A DNA stretch of 64,000 bases from an uncultured Prevotellaceae bacterium (GTDB taxonomy: Bacteria > Bacteroidota > Bacteroidia > Bacteroidales > Muribaculaceae). The notes beneath the pieces are model-generated. The model searched no databases. It worked only from the letters and a program-made list of their open reading frames with translations, and was not told the DNA's origin. Made by a program: the position numbers and the translations under genes. Shown here piece by piece: positions 6,609-17,195 of the stretch (within the stretch, counting starts at the first letter, position 1; each line of letters starts with the position of its first letter). The DNA lies in NCBI GenBank assembly GCA_900318255.1, contig ONJX01000001.1, positions 62,001 to 126,000 on the forward strand, in the 5' to 3' direction.

Positions 6609-9600
6609 ATGGACTATTCATTAATCGCCAATTCTGGCATTCAACTACTGTCGAAGCGCGTTGAGATAAACCTCAATGCGGGGTTTAAATGCCGCTTCGC
6701 CGAGTCGTTTGACGACGAGCGCTTTCAGTGGAAACTGGAATTTGCCTACACCCTGAGCAACCAGACGGTGGTGCTCACCTCGCAGCTGCGCGAGAAGGGC
6801 TATCTCGACAACGACAACAAGCTCACCACTAGCGAGGCAGTGATTCTCGCCAACCCCGAGGTGCAGCAGTTTAATGTTGCCGACAACGAGGAGGATAGCC
6901 TGGGCATCTTCTTCTCAAAGCTTGCTGCCAACAACAAGTTTTTGAGCCATTACTTCAACGTGTGGCTACCCATGCCGTTTATCGAAAAGGATGAGACTGG
7001 CGACTACAAGAAGGGTCCCTACAACTGGTGCAAATTCATGATTGTGCCGCGCCAGACCAATGCCGGCATCCTCACTGCCGACGTGGTGCTGGCCTTCGAC
7101 ACGCAGGCACGTTACAATGCCCTCGACGCCTACAAGGAATACCCAGTGTTCATGAGCGACGGCGAGACCGAGAAGACCTTTGGGCTGTGTGGCAACGAGC
7201 GCCAGCTCATTGACTACTGCACCTGGAACAACAACTGGGTGCGCGACTACCTGATGGAAATTGCCTACCCCGACGCCAAGAACTTCGACGTGCTCGAGCT
7301 CAAGGACGGGCGCCACAAATATGAGTTCCTCGCCACCTACCTGATGCTCATCAAGTACCTGAGCAGCCTCGACGACTTCTTCCCCACCGTCAAGCTCATG
7401 CGCGACCGCGACGTGAACGTGGCTGGCGTGGAGATGATTATCGACATTGGCAACTCACGCACCTCGGCACTGCTCTTCGAGAACAACAAGTTTGCGCAAG
7501 ACTTCACCAAGGTGGATGCGCTGCGCCTGCAGAACTTCACCCACGTGCTGTTGCCCAATGGCGAGCTCAACCGCGTGGAGGAGACCTTCGACATGCGGCT
7601 CGCCTTCCGCAAGGTGACGCTGGGCAAGAACATCGCCGGCAGCAACCAGTTTGTGTGGCCAAGCATCATCAGGCTGGGGCGCGAGGCCAACTACCTCATC
7701 CACGAGGCCACAGCGCTGAACCTGGGCCTGGAGACCCTCTCTACCAACTCCAGCCCCAAGCGCTACCTGTGGGACAACAAGCGCACCGAGAACGAGTGGC
7801 GCTTCATCAACATAGGCGACGAGAACTACTCGCTGCCACCCGTCATTGAGGGCCTCACCTGCTTCCTCAACGACGATGGCTCGGTCAACGCCGAGGGCTA
7901 CGGCATTGGTGCCCACTACTCGCGGCGCTCGCTCATGACGCTCGCCTTCATCGAGATAATAGAGCAGGCGATAACGCAAATCAACAGCTTCCAGTCGCGT
8001 GAGCGCCACGACCTGCGCAACACCCCTCGCCGCCTCGAGCGGGTGATTATCACGTGCCCCACCGCCATGTCGCGCGTGGAGCGCGAGGCCCTCTACAGCA
8101 GCTTTGCCGACGCGGTGAAGGTCATCAATTCCTATCATCATGCCACCAACCCCGGCAGCATAGCCTTGCAGATGCAGGTGGTTCCAGGCAAGAAGCCACG
8201 TCGCTACGACGACGATGAGCACAAGCAGTGGTACTACGACGAGGCCACCTGCTCGCAGTTTGTGTATCTCTATGCCCAGTTCTGCGAGCGCTACAAGAAC
8301 CGCAGCGACCTCTTCTTCAAGCTCTATGGCAAGAGGCGCGACATTGACGGCACAGAGTGCGACACGCTCAGAGTGGGCTCGGTAGATATAGGCGCCGGCA
8401 CCACCGACGTGATGGTGTGCCAGTATCGCTACAACGAGAGCAACCCCTCACAAATCTGTCCCAACCCCATCTACTGGGACAGCTTCAACATAGCTGGCGA
8501 CGACATGCTCCAGCAGCTGGTGCAAAACGTCATTATCGAGGGCGACAGCGGCATCCTCTACCGCCACCTCACCGAGAAGATGGGCAACAGCCATCAGGAG
8601 GCCTATAAGATCCTCTACCACTTCTTTGGCCAGGACAACAACATGATGACCTTCAAAGACCGCATCATGCGCCGCGACTTCAACATGCAAGTGAATGTGC
8701 CAGTGATGTACCGCTTCCTCAACCTGCTCAGCGAGGGCGAGCGATACCTCGAGATAGGCTACGACGAGATGTTTGGCGACAGCAAGCCCAGCGACATCGT
8801 GTGCCAGGCCTTCAAAGAGCGATTTGGCTTTGAGCTGAGCGAGGTGGTGTGGACCTACGACCACGCCGTGCTCTCACAGCATGTGGAAAAGTCGCTCGAC
8901 TCGCTCATCGAGTCAATCTCCACACTGCTCTATGCCCACGACTGCGACATCGTGGTGCTCTCGGGGCGCCCCACCATGCTCAAGCCCATCAAGGACTGCT
9001 TCCTCAAGTACTTCCCCGTGAGTCCCAATCGCCTCATCGTGCTGGGCAAGTACCGCATAGGGCGCTGGTATCCCTTCAAGGACGAGAACGGCTACATGCA
9101 CGACACCAAGAGCATCGTGCCCGTGGGAGCCATGATAGGCTACCTGGCGTCGATGGCCGGTGGCCTCAACGAGTTCTCGCTCGACCTGAGCAACCTGAGC
9201 GACAAGCTCGCGCCCACCACCGAGAGCTTCTATAAGATGGGTGGCATCCCTAAAGAGGAGTGCATCATCACCCCCACCATCAACAATGGTCGCGTCACCA
9301 TCAACTCCTTCCCGTGCTACATAGGAGCCAAGCAGTTTGACATAGGCATTTACCCGCTCAGGCCATTCTATGTGCTAGAGATTGACAACCGTCGCATCAA
9401 GGAACGCATAGCCAAGGGCAAGACACTCACCCCCGAGCAGCTGCAGCGCATGCTGCGCGACTACCGCGACGAGCTGTTCAAGAAAGGGCCATTCACCTTC
9501 GAGATAGAACGTGAGGCCTACGACGAGGACAAGGAACTCATCACCATCGCTTCGGTCACCGGCAGCGACGGCGATGAGCTCAAGACCGACGACTTCATGC

Positions 9601-9707
9601 TGCAAGTGCAAAGCATCAACGACCCGCAATGCTACTGGCTCGACTCCGGAGAGTTTAACCTGAATATTGCAACCACCGACTTAAACGTGTTCACAGTTCA
9701 GAGTTAA
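6609..9707 (+). CDS. SrfB-like actin/Hsp70-fold ATPase
   Basis: The 1032-residue protein starts with the IANSGIQLL pattern that I associate with the SrfB family (described from Salmonella, function unproven). The actin-fold nucleotide motifs are present in order: phosphate-1 IIDIGNSRTSALLFEN (about residue 277), phosphate-2 VGSVDIGAGTTDVMV (about 589) and an adenosine-type IVVLSGRPTM (about 780). An N-terminal region of about 270 residues and a C-terminal beta-rich region flank the ATPase core. No signal peptide or membrane segment is seen, so it should be cytoplasmic. It is the first gene of the cluster, 58 bases ahead of the SrfC-like gene. The ATPase fold is firm; the SrfB name is from the start motif, the length and the partner. 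Confidence 0.75.
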   Translation: MDYSLIANSGIQLLSKRVEINLNAGFKCRFAESFDDERFQWKLEFAYTLSNQTVVLTSQLREKGYLDNDNKLTTSEAVILANPEVQQFNVADNEEDSLGIFFSKLAANNKFLSHYFNVWLPMPFIEKDETGDYKKGPYNWCKFMIVPRQTNAGILTADVVLAFDTQARYNALDAYKEYPVFMSDGETEKTFGLCGNERQLIDYCTWNNNWVRDYLMEIAYPDAKNFDVLELKDGRHKYEFLATYLMLIKYLSSLDDFFPTVKLMRDRDVNVAGVEMIIDIGNSRTSALLFENNKFAQDFTKVDALRLQNFTHVLLPNGELNRVEETFDMRLAFRKVTLGKNIAGSNQFVWPSIIRLGREANYLIHEATALNLGLETLSTNSSPKRYLWDNKRTENEWRFINIGDENYSLPPVIEGLTCFLNDDGSVNAEGYGIGAHYSRRSLMTLAFIEIIEQAITQINSFQSRERHDLRNTPRRLERVIITCPTAMSRVEREALYSSFADAVKVINSYHHATNPGSIALQMQVVPGKKPRRYDDDEHKQWYYDEATCSQFVYLYAQFCERYKNRSDLFFKLYGKRRDIDGTECDTLRVGSVDIGAGTTDVMVCQYRYNESNPSQICPNPIYWDSFNIAGDDMLQQLVQNVIIEGDSGILYRHLTEKMGNSHQEAYKILYHFFGQDNNMMTFKDRIMRRDFNMQVNVPVMYRFLNLLSEGERYLEIGYDEMFGDSKPSDIVCQAFKERFGFELSEVVWTYDHAVLSQHVEKSLDSLIESISTLLYAHDCDIVVLSGRPTMLKPIKDCFLKYFPVSPNRLIVLGKYRIGRWYPFKDENGYMHDTKSIVPVGAMIGYLASMAGGLNEFSLDLSNLSDKLAPTTESFYKMGGIPKEECIITPTINNGRVTINSFPCYIGAKQFDIGIYPLRPFYVLEIDNRRIKERIAKGKTLTPEQLQRMLRDYRDELFKKGPFTFEIEREAYDEDKELITIASVTGSDGDELKTDDFMLQVQSINDPQCYWLDSGEFNLNIATTDLNVFTVQS

Positions 9708-9711
9708 AAGT

Positions 9712-9760
9712 TCAGAGTGCCCCGATAAACGATAAACGACCAACGATAAACGATCAACGA
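9712..9760. repeat. Short spacer of near-tandem ACGATAAACG units
   Basis: The spacer between the SrfB-like and SrfC-like genes reads as repeated CGATAAACGA and CGATCAACGA words after a GTTCAGAG duplicate. Such low-complexity spacer words recur between other genes in this window. Confidence 0.5.
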
Positions 9761-9765
9761 CAACT

Positions 9766-12561
9766 ATGAACATCAATCAATATCTTCACATCGTAGAGAA
9801 GGCCATTTCATGGCAATCTAATGTGCCCGATAGCGAGAGGCAGAACTATCTTGAGCAGCTGGTAAACCTCAGGCGAGCGTTCAAGAAGATACAGTTTGCC
9901 GCCTCCGAGCGCTGCTCAACCGCCGCCTTTGGCGAGAGCCAGATGGGCAAGTCCTATCTCGTGAGCGCGCTCATGAGCGACCCTGGCAAGCCCTTCACCG
10001 TCACCGACGGTCGCCGTGAATACAACTTCATCGATGATATAAACCCCAGTAACCCCAACTCGCGCGTAGAGGCCACCGGCGTAGTGACCCGCTTCACCTC
10101 TAGCACCGACCCCGCCGTGCCCGAGGGCTACCTCAAGGCGCGCCTACTGTCGGTTGCCGACATTATCCTCGTCTTGTGCGAAGCCTATCACACACAGACC
10201 GACTACGACAACGCCGAGATCAAGAAAATCGACTACATCAGGCAATACTGCGACGCAGTGGCAGTGTCGTCCACCCCCAACCCATCACCCATCCTCACCC
10301 AGGACGACGTGATGGACATCTACGACTACCTGCGAGGCTCCACCATGAAGCAGCGCGTGGCCAATCTCACCGACCCCGAGTCGGGGCTGTTCTCTTTCCT
10401 CCTGTTCAATGTGAATCGCCTCACCGACGAGCAACTCATCTCGACAATAAAGCTGCTGTGGTTTGACAACCCATCTATCAACCGCCTCTTCGACACCCTC
10501 ATCACCGCTTACCGCTCCATCCGCTTTGATGCCACGGTGTATGTGCCCTTCGATGCGGTGCTCAAGAAGCACGGCACGCTGCTCGACGTGGCGCGCCTCG
10601 ACGAGATCTACGACGATAGCGAGATAGAGCTTCCCGACTATCGCCCCACCACCATTGTCACCACCCAGCAAGGCGTGTCGATAGAGATGCGCAAGGGCGA
10701 ACTCAGCGCTCTCGTTGCCGAGCTATACATGTCGCTGCCCGCCCTTGAGAGCGAGACACGCTACTTCCTCTCGTGCCTCGACATCCTCGACTTCCCTGGC
10801 GAGCGACGCCCCGAGAACATGGCCAGCGACAAGCTCACTAACGGCAAGAACCTCTCGGTAGTGCTGCGACGAGGCAAGGTGACCTATCTCTTCAACCGCT
10901 ACAGCGACACCAAGCGCATCAGCTCCCTCATGCTGTGCCACAACAACATGCAGAGTGCCGAGAGCAAGATGGGCCTCGTCCTTGAGAACTGGGTCAACAA
11001 AAACGTGGGCGAGACAGCAGCACAGCGCGACACTTTCATGCGCGACACCCTCATTTCGCCACTGTTTATCATCAGCACTTTCTTCAATCTCGACCTCGAG
11101 TACCAAACTAACGACTCGCCCACCAAGCTCGAAGAGCTGCGACGCCGCTGGGACAACCGCTTCAAGATAGTGCTCGAGAAAGAAGTGCTGCGCGCCAACA
11201 CCGACGACGACCTTAAGCACTGGTTCAACCAGTGGACCACAGGACACCCCTTCAGCAGCATCTTCATGCTGCGCGACTTCAAATACTCCACCAAGTCGTT
11301 CACGGGTTATAACCCTAACACCAGGTCGCCCGAGACCGAAGAAATAGTGCCAGCAGCATTCCCTAACTTCATGCAGTGCCTCAAAGACTCGTTTGTGAGC
11401 TACGACTTTGTGCAGCAGCACTTTGTTGATGCCAGCCAAGCATGGGACAGTGCCGCCACCCTCAACAACGACGGCACCAAGCCCATCATCGACGCCCTCA
11501 ACCAGCTCGCGCCACGCGTGAAGCAGGCCCGCGACAACATGTTTGATCAGGAAATCACTCGCCTGGTGGCACAGCTCAAGAGCTTGCTCACCAAGTATTA
11601 CCATAGCGGCTCGGCCGACGATGAGATCAGGAAAGCTAAACGCCAAGCGGCACAGGCCAACCTGCAACTGGCAAAAATCGAAGGTGCCGACAAGGCCGCC
11701 TTTGGCAAGATGCTCGACATCATGATGATCGACGAGCCTCACCTCTATGAGATAATACACAACGCCCTCAACAACACCGTGGCCACCACATCGCAACCCG
11801 ACCCGGAGATGGAGCTCTTCATCAGGTTTGGACTCAACCCCAAGGCCTCGCGAGCCCAGAACCTCACCACGCTGTGCGACGCACTAGGCGTTGATACCGA
11901 GCAAGAGTGCATCGAGATGCTCTCGGCCGAGGGCTTCGACATCAACAAGCTACTGAGCGCACAGTTCATGGCCAACTCTCAAGCCGACCAAGTGGCGACG
12001 ATGGTCGAGAATTTCTGGCTCGACGAGTTCCTCACACAATATGCCGTGCCCAAGTGTAAAGACAACATCCCCGCCGTGAGCGACATGACCACCAACCTCA
12101 TCAGGCTCTACCGCTTCCTGGGGATGCACGACCGCATCAAGGAGCGCATCGACGAGTATATAACTACCTTCGACAAAGACAGTGCCGTGGCTATCATTGC
12201 CGACTACCTAGCAATGGAATTCAACCACTTCGTCACCACCTTTGGCTTTGACTATCTCGACAAGAAGCATCTCAACAACATCCTCGAGAAGAACGCACGC
12301 CTCAAGCTCAACATCAGCGAGGAGATGCTCTCGGTTCACAACACCTCCACCGGAGTGAAGCTACTCGAAGAGCTAGACCATGCCAAGAAGGAGAACATCA
12401 CCGACCGCAGCACACTCATGCGCCTGCCACGCTATGGGTTCATGCTCACGTGGGTTGAGCAGCTCAAGGTGGGATACATCCTCTCGTGCGACCTGCCCGA
12501 CTATGACATAGCCGCTAACAAACGCCTGGGCGAAATCATCAACGAGATCGATGCGAAGTGA
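9766..12561 (+). CDS. SrfC-like P-loop NTPase
   Basis: 931 residues, soluble. A Walker A motif GESQMGKSYL lies at about residue 57 and a DFPG motif (LDILDFPGERRPE) at about 337, as in dynamin-like or TRAFAC GTPases where DxPG is the G3 motif. The long C-terminal half is helical with Lys/Glu-rich segments around residue 625-660. A very N-terminal P-loop followed by a long helical body, directly after an SrfB-like protein, is the arrangement of the SrfC putative virulence factor family. I see no convincing NKxD motif, so nucleotide choice is open. Likely acts with the preceding ATPase; neither enzyme activity has been shown for the family to my knowledge. Confidence 0.7.
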   Translation: MNINQYLHIVEKAISWQSNVPDSERQNYLEQLVNLRRAFKKIQFAASERCSTAAFGESQMGKSYLVSALMSDPGKPFTVTDGRREYNFIDDINPSNPNSRVEATGVVTRFTSSTDPAVPEGYLKARLLSVADIILVLCEAYHTQTDYDNAEIKKIDYIRQYCDAVAVSSTPNPSPILTQDDVMDIYDYLRGSTMKQRVANLTDPESGLFSFLLFNVNRLTDEQLISTIKLLWFDNPSINRLFDTLITAYRSIRFDATVYVPFDAVLKKHGTLLDVARLDEIYDDSEIELPDYRPTTIVTTQQGVSIEMRKGELSALVAELYMSLPALESETRYFLSCLDILDFPGERRPENMASDKLTNGKNLSVVLRRGKVTYLFNRYSDTKRISSLMLCHNNMQSAESKMGLVLENWVNKNVGETAAQRDTFMRDTLISPLFIISTFFNLDLEYQTNDSPTKLEELRRRWDNRFKIVLEKEVLRANTDDDLKHWFNQWTTGHPFSSIFMLRDFKYSTKSFTGYNPNTRSPETEEIVPAAFPNFMQCLKDSFVSYDFVQQHFVDASQAWDSAATLNNDGTKPIIDALNQLAPRVKQARDNMFDQEITRLVAQLKSLLTKYYHSGSADDEIRKAKRQAAQANLQLAKIEGADKAAFGKMLDIMMIDEPHLYEIIHNALNNTVATTSQPDPEMELFIRFGLNPKASRAQNLTTLCDALGVDTEQECIEMLSAEGFDINKLLSAQFMANSQADQVATMVENFWLDEFLTQYAVPKCKDNIPAVSDMTTNLIRLYRFLGMHDRIKERIDEYITTFDKDSAVAIIADYLAMEFNHFVTTFGFDYLDKKHLNNILEKNARLKLNISEEMLSVHNTSTGVKLLEELDHAKKENITDRSTLMRLPRYGFMLTWVEQLKVGYILSCDLPDYDIAANKRLGEIINEIDAK

Positions 12562-12673
12562 CTTTTGGTGGAACGCGGAACGTGCATCCCATTACTGGTT
12601 ACACCTGCCACCCTCCAATAAACACAAAATTAACACTTAAAACTTAACTCTTGACACTTAACACTTAACTATT

Positions 12674-15235
12674 ATGCCAAACGTGAAAAATAAAGTGCGC
12701 TTGTGCACCACATCACCCATGAGCATCTTCATTGTGGAGAACCTGGGTGGCACACCGTTCTACAACAGGCGAGACGACTTTGAGAGATTGCTCGACAAGT
12801 ATGTCACCAATCCTCGCTACAAGAACTTCTTCGCCATGCCCTATTTTGAGCCCGCCCTGCACGGGCTGGAGTGGCATGTTGACCCCGAGTTTGCCTATGC
12901 CGTGAAACTCTCTTCCCTGGCAGGCACACAGCAATACCTTGCCGCAAAGCAATATATTGCCGATGCCACCGCCTACTTCCGCAATCTTGCGACACAAGTG
13001 AACGAGTGGGAACAGCCTTACTTTGACTGCCTCATCAAGTATATCGACTCCACCGATATCGACGAGATGGTGTTTGTGGCTAATGACCAGGTGATTCTGG
13101 GAGTGTGGGGCATCAGGGCGATGCCAGGCCAGAACATGAACACCTCTATCGTCACCAATGTTGAGGACACACGCTTGCACAGGGTATCGTTTGAGACACA
13201 CAATGCCACCCTGCAAGGCACCACATCATTCATGAGGCGGCATGGCTACAAGCTGCATCCCGGCATCGATGTGCCTAAGGTGCTCCCCAACGACGGCTTC
13301 GCCTTTGTGAGCTGGTTGCCTTTTGACCCCAACAATGCCCAGGTCAACGAGGACTTGCACTTTGTGGCACAATGCGAGGAGATAAAAACTCCACCACCCT
13401 ACCAGCCAGGCCCCGAAACGCCGCCACCACCCATGCACGAGCCACTCATGTGCCAAGTGAAATTTGACGACGGCGCCCTGGGCACCCTCAGTGGCACGTC
13501 GCCATCGCTCACGGTGCCTGCTGGCACGGTGCTCACCCCAGCGATGATACCTGCGGTCACCCCGCTTGCAGGATACTCCTTCCTGGGATGGGACCAGCCA
13601 GTGGACAAACCCATCACTGGCGACACCACCTTTGTGGCACAGTACTCTAAGCTGCCATGGTGGAAACGATGGATGGCCGACGGCTGCCTGCGATGGTTGC
13701 TCATGGCACTGCTGGCACTGCTGCTGTTCTTGCTGCTTGCCATCGTGCTCACTCGCTGCACCTCGTGCTCTGGCACCATGGGAGGCTGTGTGCGCGACGC
13801 CCACGACAGGATAATGGGTGCCGACACCACCGACACCATCAGTGGTCGCACGCGCGTCATTATCCACGACGAGCGCGTGATAAACCGCATACGCACCGAC
13901 GACGGCCGCTACATCGACGACAACGGCAATGAACGTGGCGTGATAGACATCAGCGACGACCTTGACGGCGACGACCCCGTAGCCCCGCCGCTGGTCGATG
14001 ACAATGGCGACCCCATCTCCGACCGCGGCCGCCTCAACCCCGACGACCCTAACAGCCCCGAGGTGATGAGCGACCGCCTCAACATCTTCTTCGACAACGA
14101 CAACCCCGACTTTCAGAAGTTTGCCACCGAGTTCAAGCGCAACTACCCTGGCGACCAATACAAGATAATAGGCAAAGACAAGAACACGCGGTGGCTACTG
14201 GTGCAGGTGCCGCCGCAGGAGCGCCCCAAAATTCGCGACGAGTTGCCGTCGAAGATACCATCAATGAAGTTTAAAGTCGTTGACGAGGTGATAATGGCGG
14301 GCGGGCAGCAGCATGGCGGCTCACGCTCCACCCTGCCCAAAGGATGGCACCTCGATGCAGCACACATCAAGCAGGCATGGCAAGTCTCTAAAGGCAATGC
14401 CGGCGTGACGGTGGCCGTCGTTGACGACGGCATCGACCTCAACCACGAGATGTTTGCCGGACGCATCACCAAGCCTTACAACGTGTTTCGGTGCGACGAC
14501 CACCTGAGCGCAGGAATGGGACATGGCACACATGTGGCAGGTCTGGCTGCCGGCAACACCGCTCATGTGAGTCAGGGAGCCGCCGGGGTGGCGCCAAACT
14601 GCCAGATTATGCCTGTGCAGGTCTTTGACAACGGCCAGTGTACCATCTCGGGAGTGATACGCGGCATCATGTATGCCATTCGCAACAATGCCGATGTGGT
14701 GAACATCTCCATTGGCACTGCCTATCCCGTGGAGCTAGGCAACATAGTGCCCATCGAGGAGCAAAAAGAGGTGGCACGTAGCTACTACAAGCCCGCCGAG
14801 GACGTGTGGAAATGGGTCTTTGAGCAGGCAGGCAAGAAAAACACCATCCTGGTGTTTGCCGCTGGCAACAGTCATCTACTGGCAGCCATGCAGCCGCAGC
14901 TGCGGTCAAAGAACACCATCAACGTGGGTGCCTTAGGCAAGAACAACACCATGACCGAGTGGTCCAACTTTGGCAGCACCGTCTATGTCACGGCTCCTGG
15001 CGAGGGCATCTACAGCTCCATGCCTGGCAACCGCTATCAGGCACAAGACGGCACCAGCATGGCTGCCCCCATCGTCACTGGAGTGGTGGCACTGATGAAA
15101 TCGGTAAACAAAAACATCACCGTTGCGCAAGCACTCACGGCATTGACATCTACTGGCGTGAACATTAGCAACGGCAATCAGAGTGGCCCGGCAGTGCAAG
15201 CCGACAAAGCAGTAACCAAAGCACGACAACGATAA
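12674..15235 (+). CDS. Membrane-anchored subtilisin-like serine protease with InlB-type repeat
   Basis: 853 residues. An unrecognised N-terminal domain (about 1-245) is followed by a bacterial InlB/Listeria-Bacteroides type repeat (about 258-325: VKFDDGALGTLSGTSP then GYSFLGWDQPV), one membrane segment (about 338-360, very Leu-rich), an acidic Asp-rich linker, a region resembling a protease propeptide (about 460-545), and an S8 peptidase domain. The triad is visible: Asp in VAVVDDGIDLNHE (about 584), His in GMGHGTHVAGLAAGN (about 618) and Ser in DGTSMAAPIVTG (about 796). With the usual topology the protease is outside the inner membrane and the N-terminal part inside. It lies between two P-loop genes, which suggests that proteolysis is an output or trigger of the system. 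Confidence 0.85.
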   Translation: MPNVKNKVRLCTTSPMSIFIVENLGGTPFYNRRDDFERLLDKYVTNPRYKNFFAMPYFEPALHGLEWHVDPEFAYAVKLSSLAGTQQYLAAKQYIADATAYFRNLATQVNEWEQPYFDCLIKYIDSTDIDEMVFVANDQVILGVWGIRAMPGQNMNTSIVTNVEDTRLHRVSFETHNATLQGTTSFMRRHGYKLHPGIDVPKVLPNDGFAFVSWLPFDPNNAQVNEDLHFVAQCEEIKTPPPYQPGPETPPPPMHEPLMCQVKFDDGALGTLSGTSPSLTVPAGTVLTPAMIPAVTPLAGYSFLGWDQPVDKPITGDTTFVAQYSKLPWWKRWMADGCLRWLLMALLALLLFLLLAIVLTRCTSCSGTMGGCVRDAHDRIMGADTTDTISGRTRVIIHDERVINRIRTDDGRYIDDNGNERGVIDISDDLDGDDPVAPPLVDDNGDPISDRGRLNPDDPNSPEVMSDRLNIFFDNDNPDFQKFATEFKRNYPGDQYKIIGKDKNTRWLLVQVPPQERPKIRDELPSKIPSMKFKVVDEVIMAGGQQHGGSRSTLPKGWHLDAAHIKQAWQVSKGNAGVTVAVVDDGIDLNHEMFAGRITKPYNVFRCDDHLSAGMGHGTHVAGLAAGNTAHVSQGAAGVAPNCQIMPVQVFDNGQCTISGVIRGIMYAIRNNADVVNISIGTAYPVELGNIVPIEEQKEVARSYYKPAEDVWKWVFEQAGKKNTILVFAAGNSHLLAAMQPQLRSKNTINVGALGKNNTMTEWSNFGSTVYVTAPGEGIYSSMPGNRYQAQDGTSMAAPIVTGVVALMKSVNKNITVAQALTALTSTGVNISNGNQSGPAVQADKAVTKARQR

Positions 15236-15292
15236 GCGAAAACCGTTTCCCGTTCCACCTTCCCCGTTCCACCAATTAAAAAACAAACTATA

Positions 15293-16924
15293 ATGCCCAC
15301 TAAAGAACATGTATTAAGTATAGCTCACGGCGTGCCAGTGCAGGGTCTCATCAGGTCGATACAACGAGGCATCATCACCCTCGACGAGTTGAAGAGAATA
15401 CAACTCGCCCCCGAGAAACTCGAAGTCATTGAGCACACACTCCAGGCCCATGAAGACCAGCTGTGGAAAAAGGCTTGCCAAAGCGGAGAGGCAGCCCACT
15501 TCTTCAGCTATCTGAAGATTTACCCCGACGGACTCTTTGCCGAGCCATGCCGGCAGGCACTGATATCGGGTGAAGAACACTTCTGGACCAATATCCTCGA
15601 CAGTGGCTCGCTTGACTTGCTCAAGCAATATCTGGAGTTTTACGAGCCGCTAGGTGGTGCTCACACCTATGAGTGCCAGCAGATGATTGAAGACCCCGCT
15701 TGGCTGCAAGTGATGAGGCAACCCACACTCGCCAGCATCGAGGCCTATGAGCAAGCCCATCCAGGCAAGCATAGCACCGAGATTGCCCACATGCGAGATG
15801 CCATCACCGACGATAGCGACTGGCAAAAAGCACAGCTCACGGCTAGCACACCAGCTTTCAAAGCCTATCTTGACGCGCATCCTCAAGGCAAATTTAAAAA
15901 ACAAGCACAGGAATGCATCGAGGGCGCTACTAGCCACGACGACTTTGTAGCCAGCATGAACAACGACCTCAAGACTGCCGACGAGATACAAAATGCCATA
16001 GCAAGCAAGATCATTAGCTGGGACGACGTGGCAAGCGTCTATGGTCCAGAGCGCACACAGGCCATCCAAAACTTCCTTGAACACGACATCCAGCCTAACC
16101 CCACCATCCCCACCACCCTCACCAAGGACTCTACCGAGGTGTATTTCTGGGGGACACCATCGTCGGGCAAGACCTGTGCGCTAGGCTCATTATTGTGCGG
16201 AGCCATGGACAACTACCACCTTGAGCCGCAACAGTGCCAGGGCTATCACTACATGACCCAGCTGCGCAACGTCTTCAACTCTCACAGCAAGTATTGCAGC
16301 CTGCCACCAAGCACCATCGTCAACGTGATACAGGAAATGGTGTTCACCATCACCGACGCCAAGAAGAAGCTGCACCGTGTCACCTTCATCGACATTGCCG
16401 GCGAAATATTCCGTTCTATTTACTCCTCAATGAACCAGATGTTTCTCGACCAGGAGCACAAAGACACTCTAGCTCACGTGATGAAGTTCTTACATGACAA
16501 CAGCAACCCCAAGATTCACTTCTTTGTGGTAGAATATGGTGCCGAGGGCATACAGTGGGAGGGACTATACATGCGCGACTACCTGCACGCTTGCTCACTC
16601 TACATCAAGGACAACAAAATACTGAAAAACTCCTCGGGGGTGTATATCCTCGTCACCAAGTGCGACAAGATGCAGTGCCCCGACGAGATAATTGCCAGCA
16701 AAGCCGAGCAATATGTGCAAGAGAACCTCAACTCGTTCTATTACAACTTGCATGAGGCGTGCAAGGATGCCCACATCAGCGACCTAAAGGTGATACCATT
16801 CTCCATTGGGGACGTGTTTGCCGGCAAGATTTGCTCCTACGACGACAGCTTCATCGACGACGTGGTTGACGTGCTCTTAGCCAAGACACCACCACTCAAA
16901 AAAAACAATTTCTTTAGAGTGTAG
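15293..16924 (+). CDS. P-loop GTPase-like protein of the SrfB/SrfC cluster
   Basis: 543 residues. The first 270 are helical with an internal repeat-like pattern of Trp-Lys/Gln-Ala and YLDAHPQGKF words, suggesting short tetratricopeptide-like hairpins. The C-terminal half is a TRAFAC-type GTPase-like domain: Walker A WGTPSSGKTCALGSLL (about 286), a G3-like FIDIAGEIF (about 366) and a G4-like VTKCDKM (about 455; TKxD form). No membrane segment. Two GTPase-like genes in one cluster recalls the double-GTPase modules reported in NTP-dependent conflict systems, but assignment to a named family needs a profile search. Confidence 0.7.
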   Translation: MPTKEHVLSIAHGVPVQGLIRSIQRGIITLDELKRIQLAPEKLEVIEHTLQAHEDQLWKKACQSGEAAHFFSYLKIYPDGLFAEPCRQALISGEEHFWTNILDSGSLDLLKQYLEFYEPLGGAHTYECQQMIEDPAWLQVMRQPTLASIEAYEQAHPGKHSTEIAHMRDAITDDSDWQKAQLTASTPAFKAYLDAHPQGKFKKQAQECIEGATSHDDFVASMNNDLKTADEIQNAIASKIISWDDVASVYGPERTQAIQNFLEHDIQPNPTIPTTLTKDSTEVYFWGTPSSGKTCALGSLLCGAMDNYHLEPQQCQGYHYMTQLRNVFNSHSKYCSLPPSTIVNVIQEMVFTITDAKKKLHRVTFIDIAGEIFRSIYSSMNQMFLDQEHKDTLAHVMKFLHDNSNPKIHFFVVEYGAEGIQWEGLYMRDYLHACSLYIKDNKILKNSSGVYILVTKCDKMQCPDEIIASKAEQYVQENLNSFYYNLHEACKDAHISDLKVIPFSIGDVFAGKICSYDDSFIDDVVDVLLAKTPPLKKNNFFRV

Positions 16925-16933
16925 TAGCTGGTG

Positions 16934-17110
16934 AGAAAACAAGAAAACAAGATAACAAGATAACAAGATAACAAGAAAACAAGATAACAAGAAAACAAGA
17001 TAACAAGATAACAAGAAACAAGATACAAGAAAACAAGAAAACAAGAATACAAGAATACAAGAATACAAGATAACAAGAAAACAAGATAACAAGAAAACAA
17101 GATAACAAGG
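16934..17110. repeat. Low-complexity AACAAG array
   Basis: About 177 bases are built from AAAACAAG, ATAACAAG, ATACAAG and similar words of 7-9 bases. It ends in GGCATTAG, the junction word shared with other copies of the composite repeat, and leads straight into the palindrome at 17134. It lies inside the SrfB/SrfC cluster between two same-strand genes and does not encode protein. Confidence 0.85.
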
Positions 17111-17133
17111 CATTAGTAGCCGTCGCAGCCATC

Positions 17134-17190
17134 GGACAAGGCACGCCTTGTCCCTACTTAACACTTAACATTTTACACTTAACACTTATT
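17134..17190. repeat. Composite palindromic repeat, copy A
   Basis: GGACAAGGCACGCCTTGTCC (17134-17153) is a near-perfect palindrome, followed by CTACTTAACACTTAAC and further TTAACACTTA words. The same block is found at 21279, 21338, 43533 and, inverted, at 56891. The array at 16934-17110 is its left part. Confidence 0.8.
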
Positions 17191-17195
17191 ATTCG

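Noticed and set aside
7455..8222. 255-codon minus-strand frame
   Set aside because: Shadow of the SrfB-like gene.
10723..11796. 357-codon minus-strand frame
   Set aside because: Shadow of the SrfC-like gene on the other strand, with low-complexity His/Val-rich product.
16934..17110. CRISPR-like array
   Set aside because: Repeat units are 7-9 bases and there are no spacers or cas genes; it is a low-complexity array.
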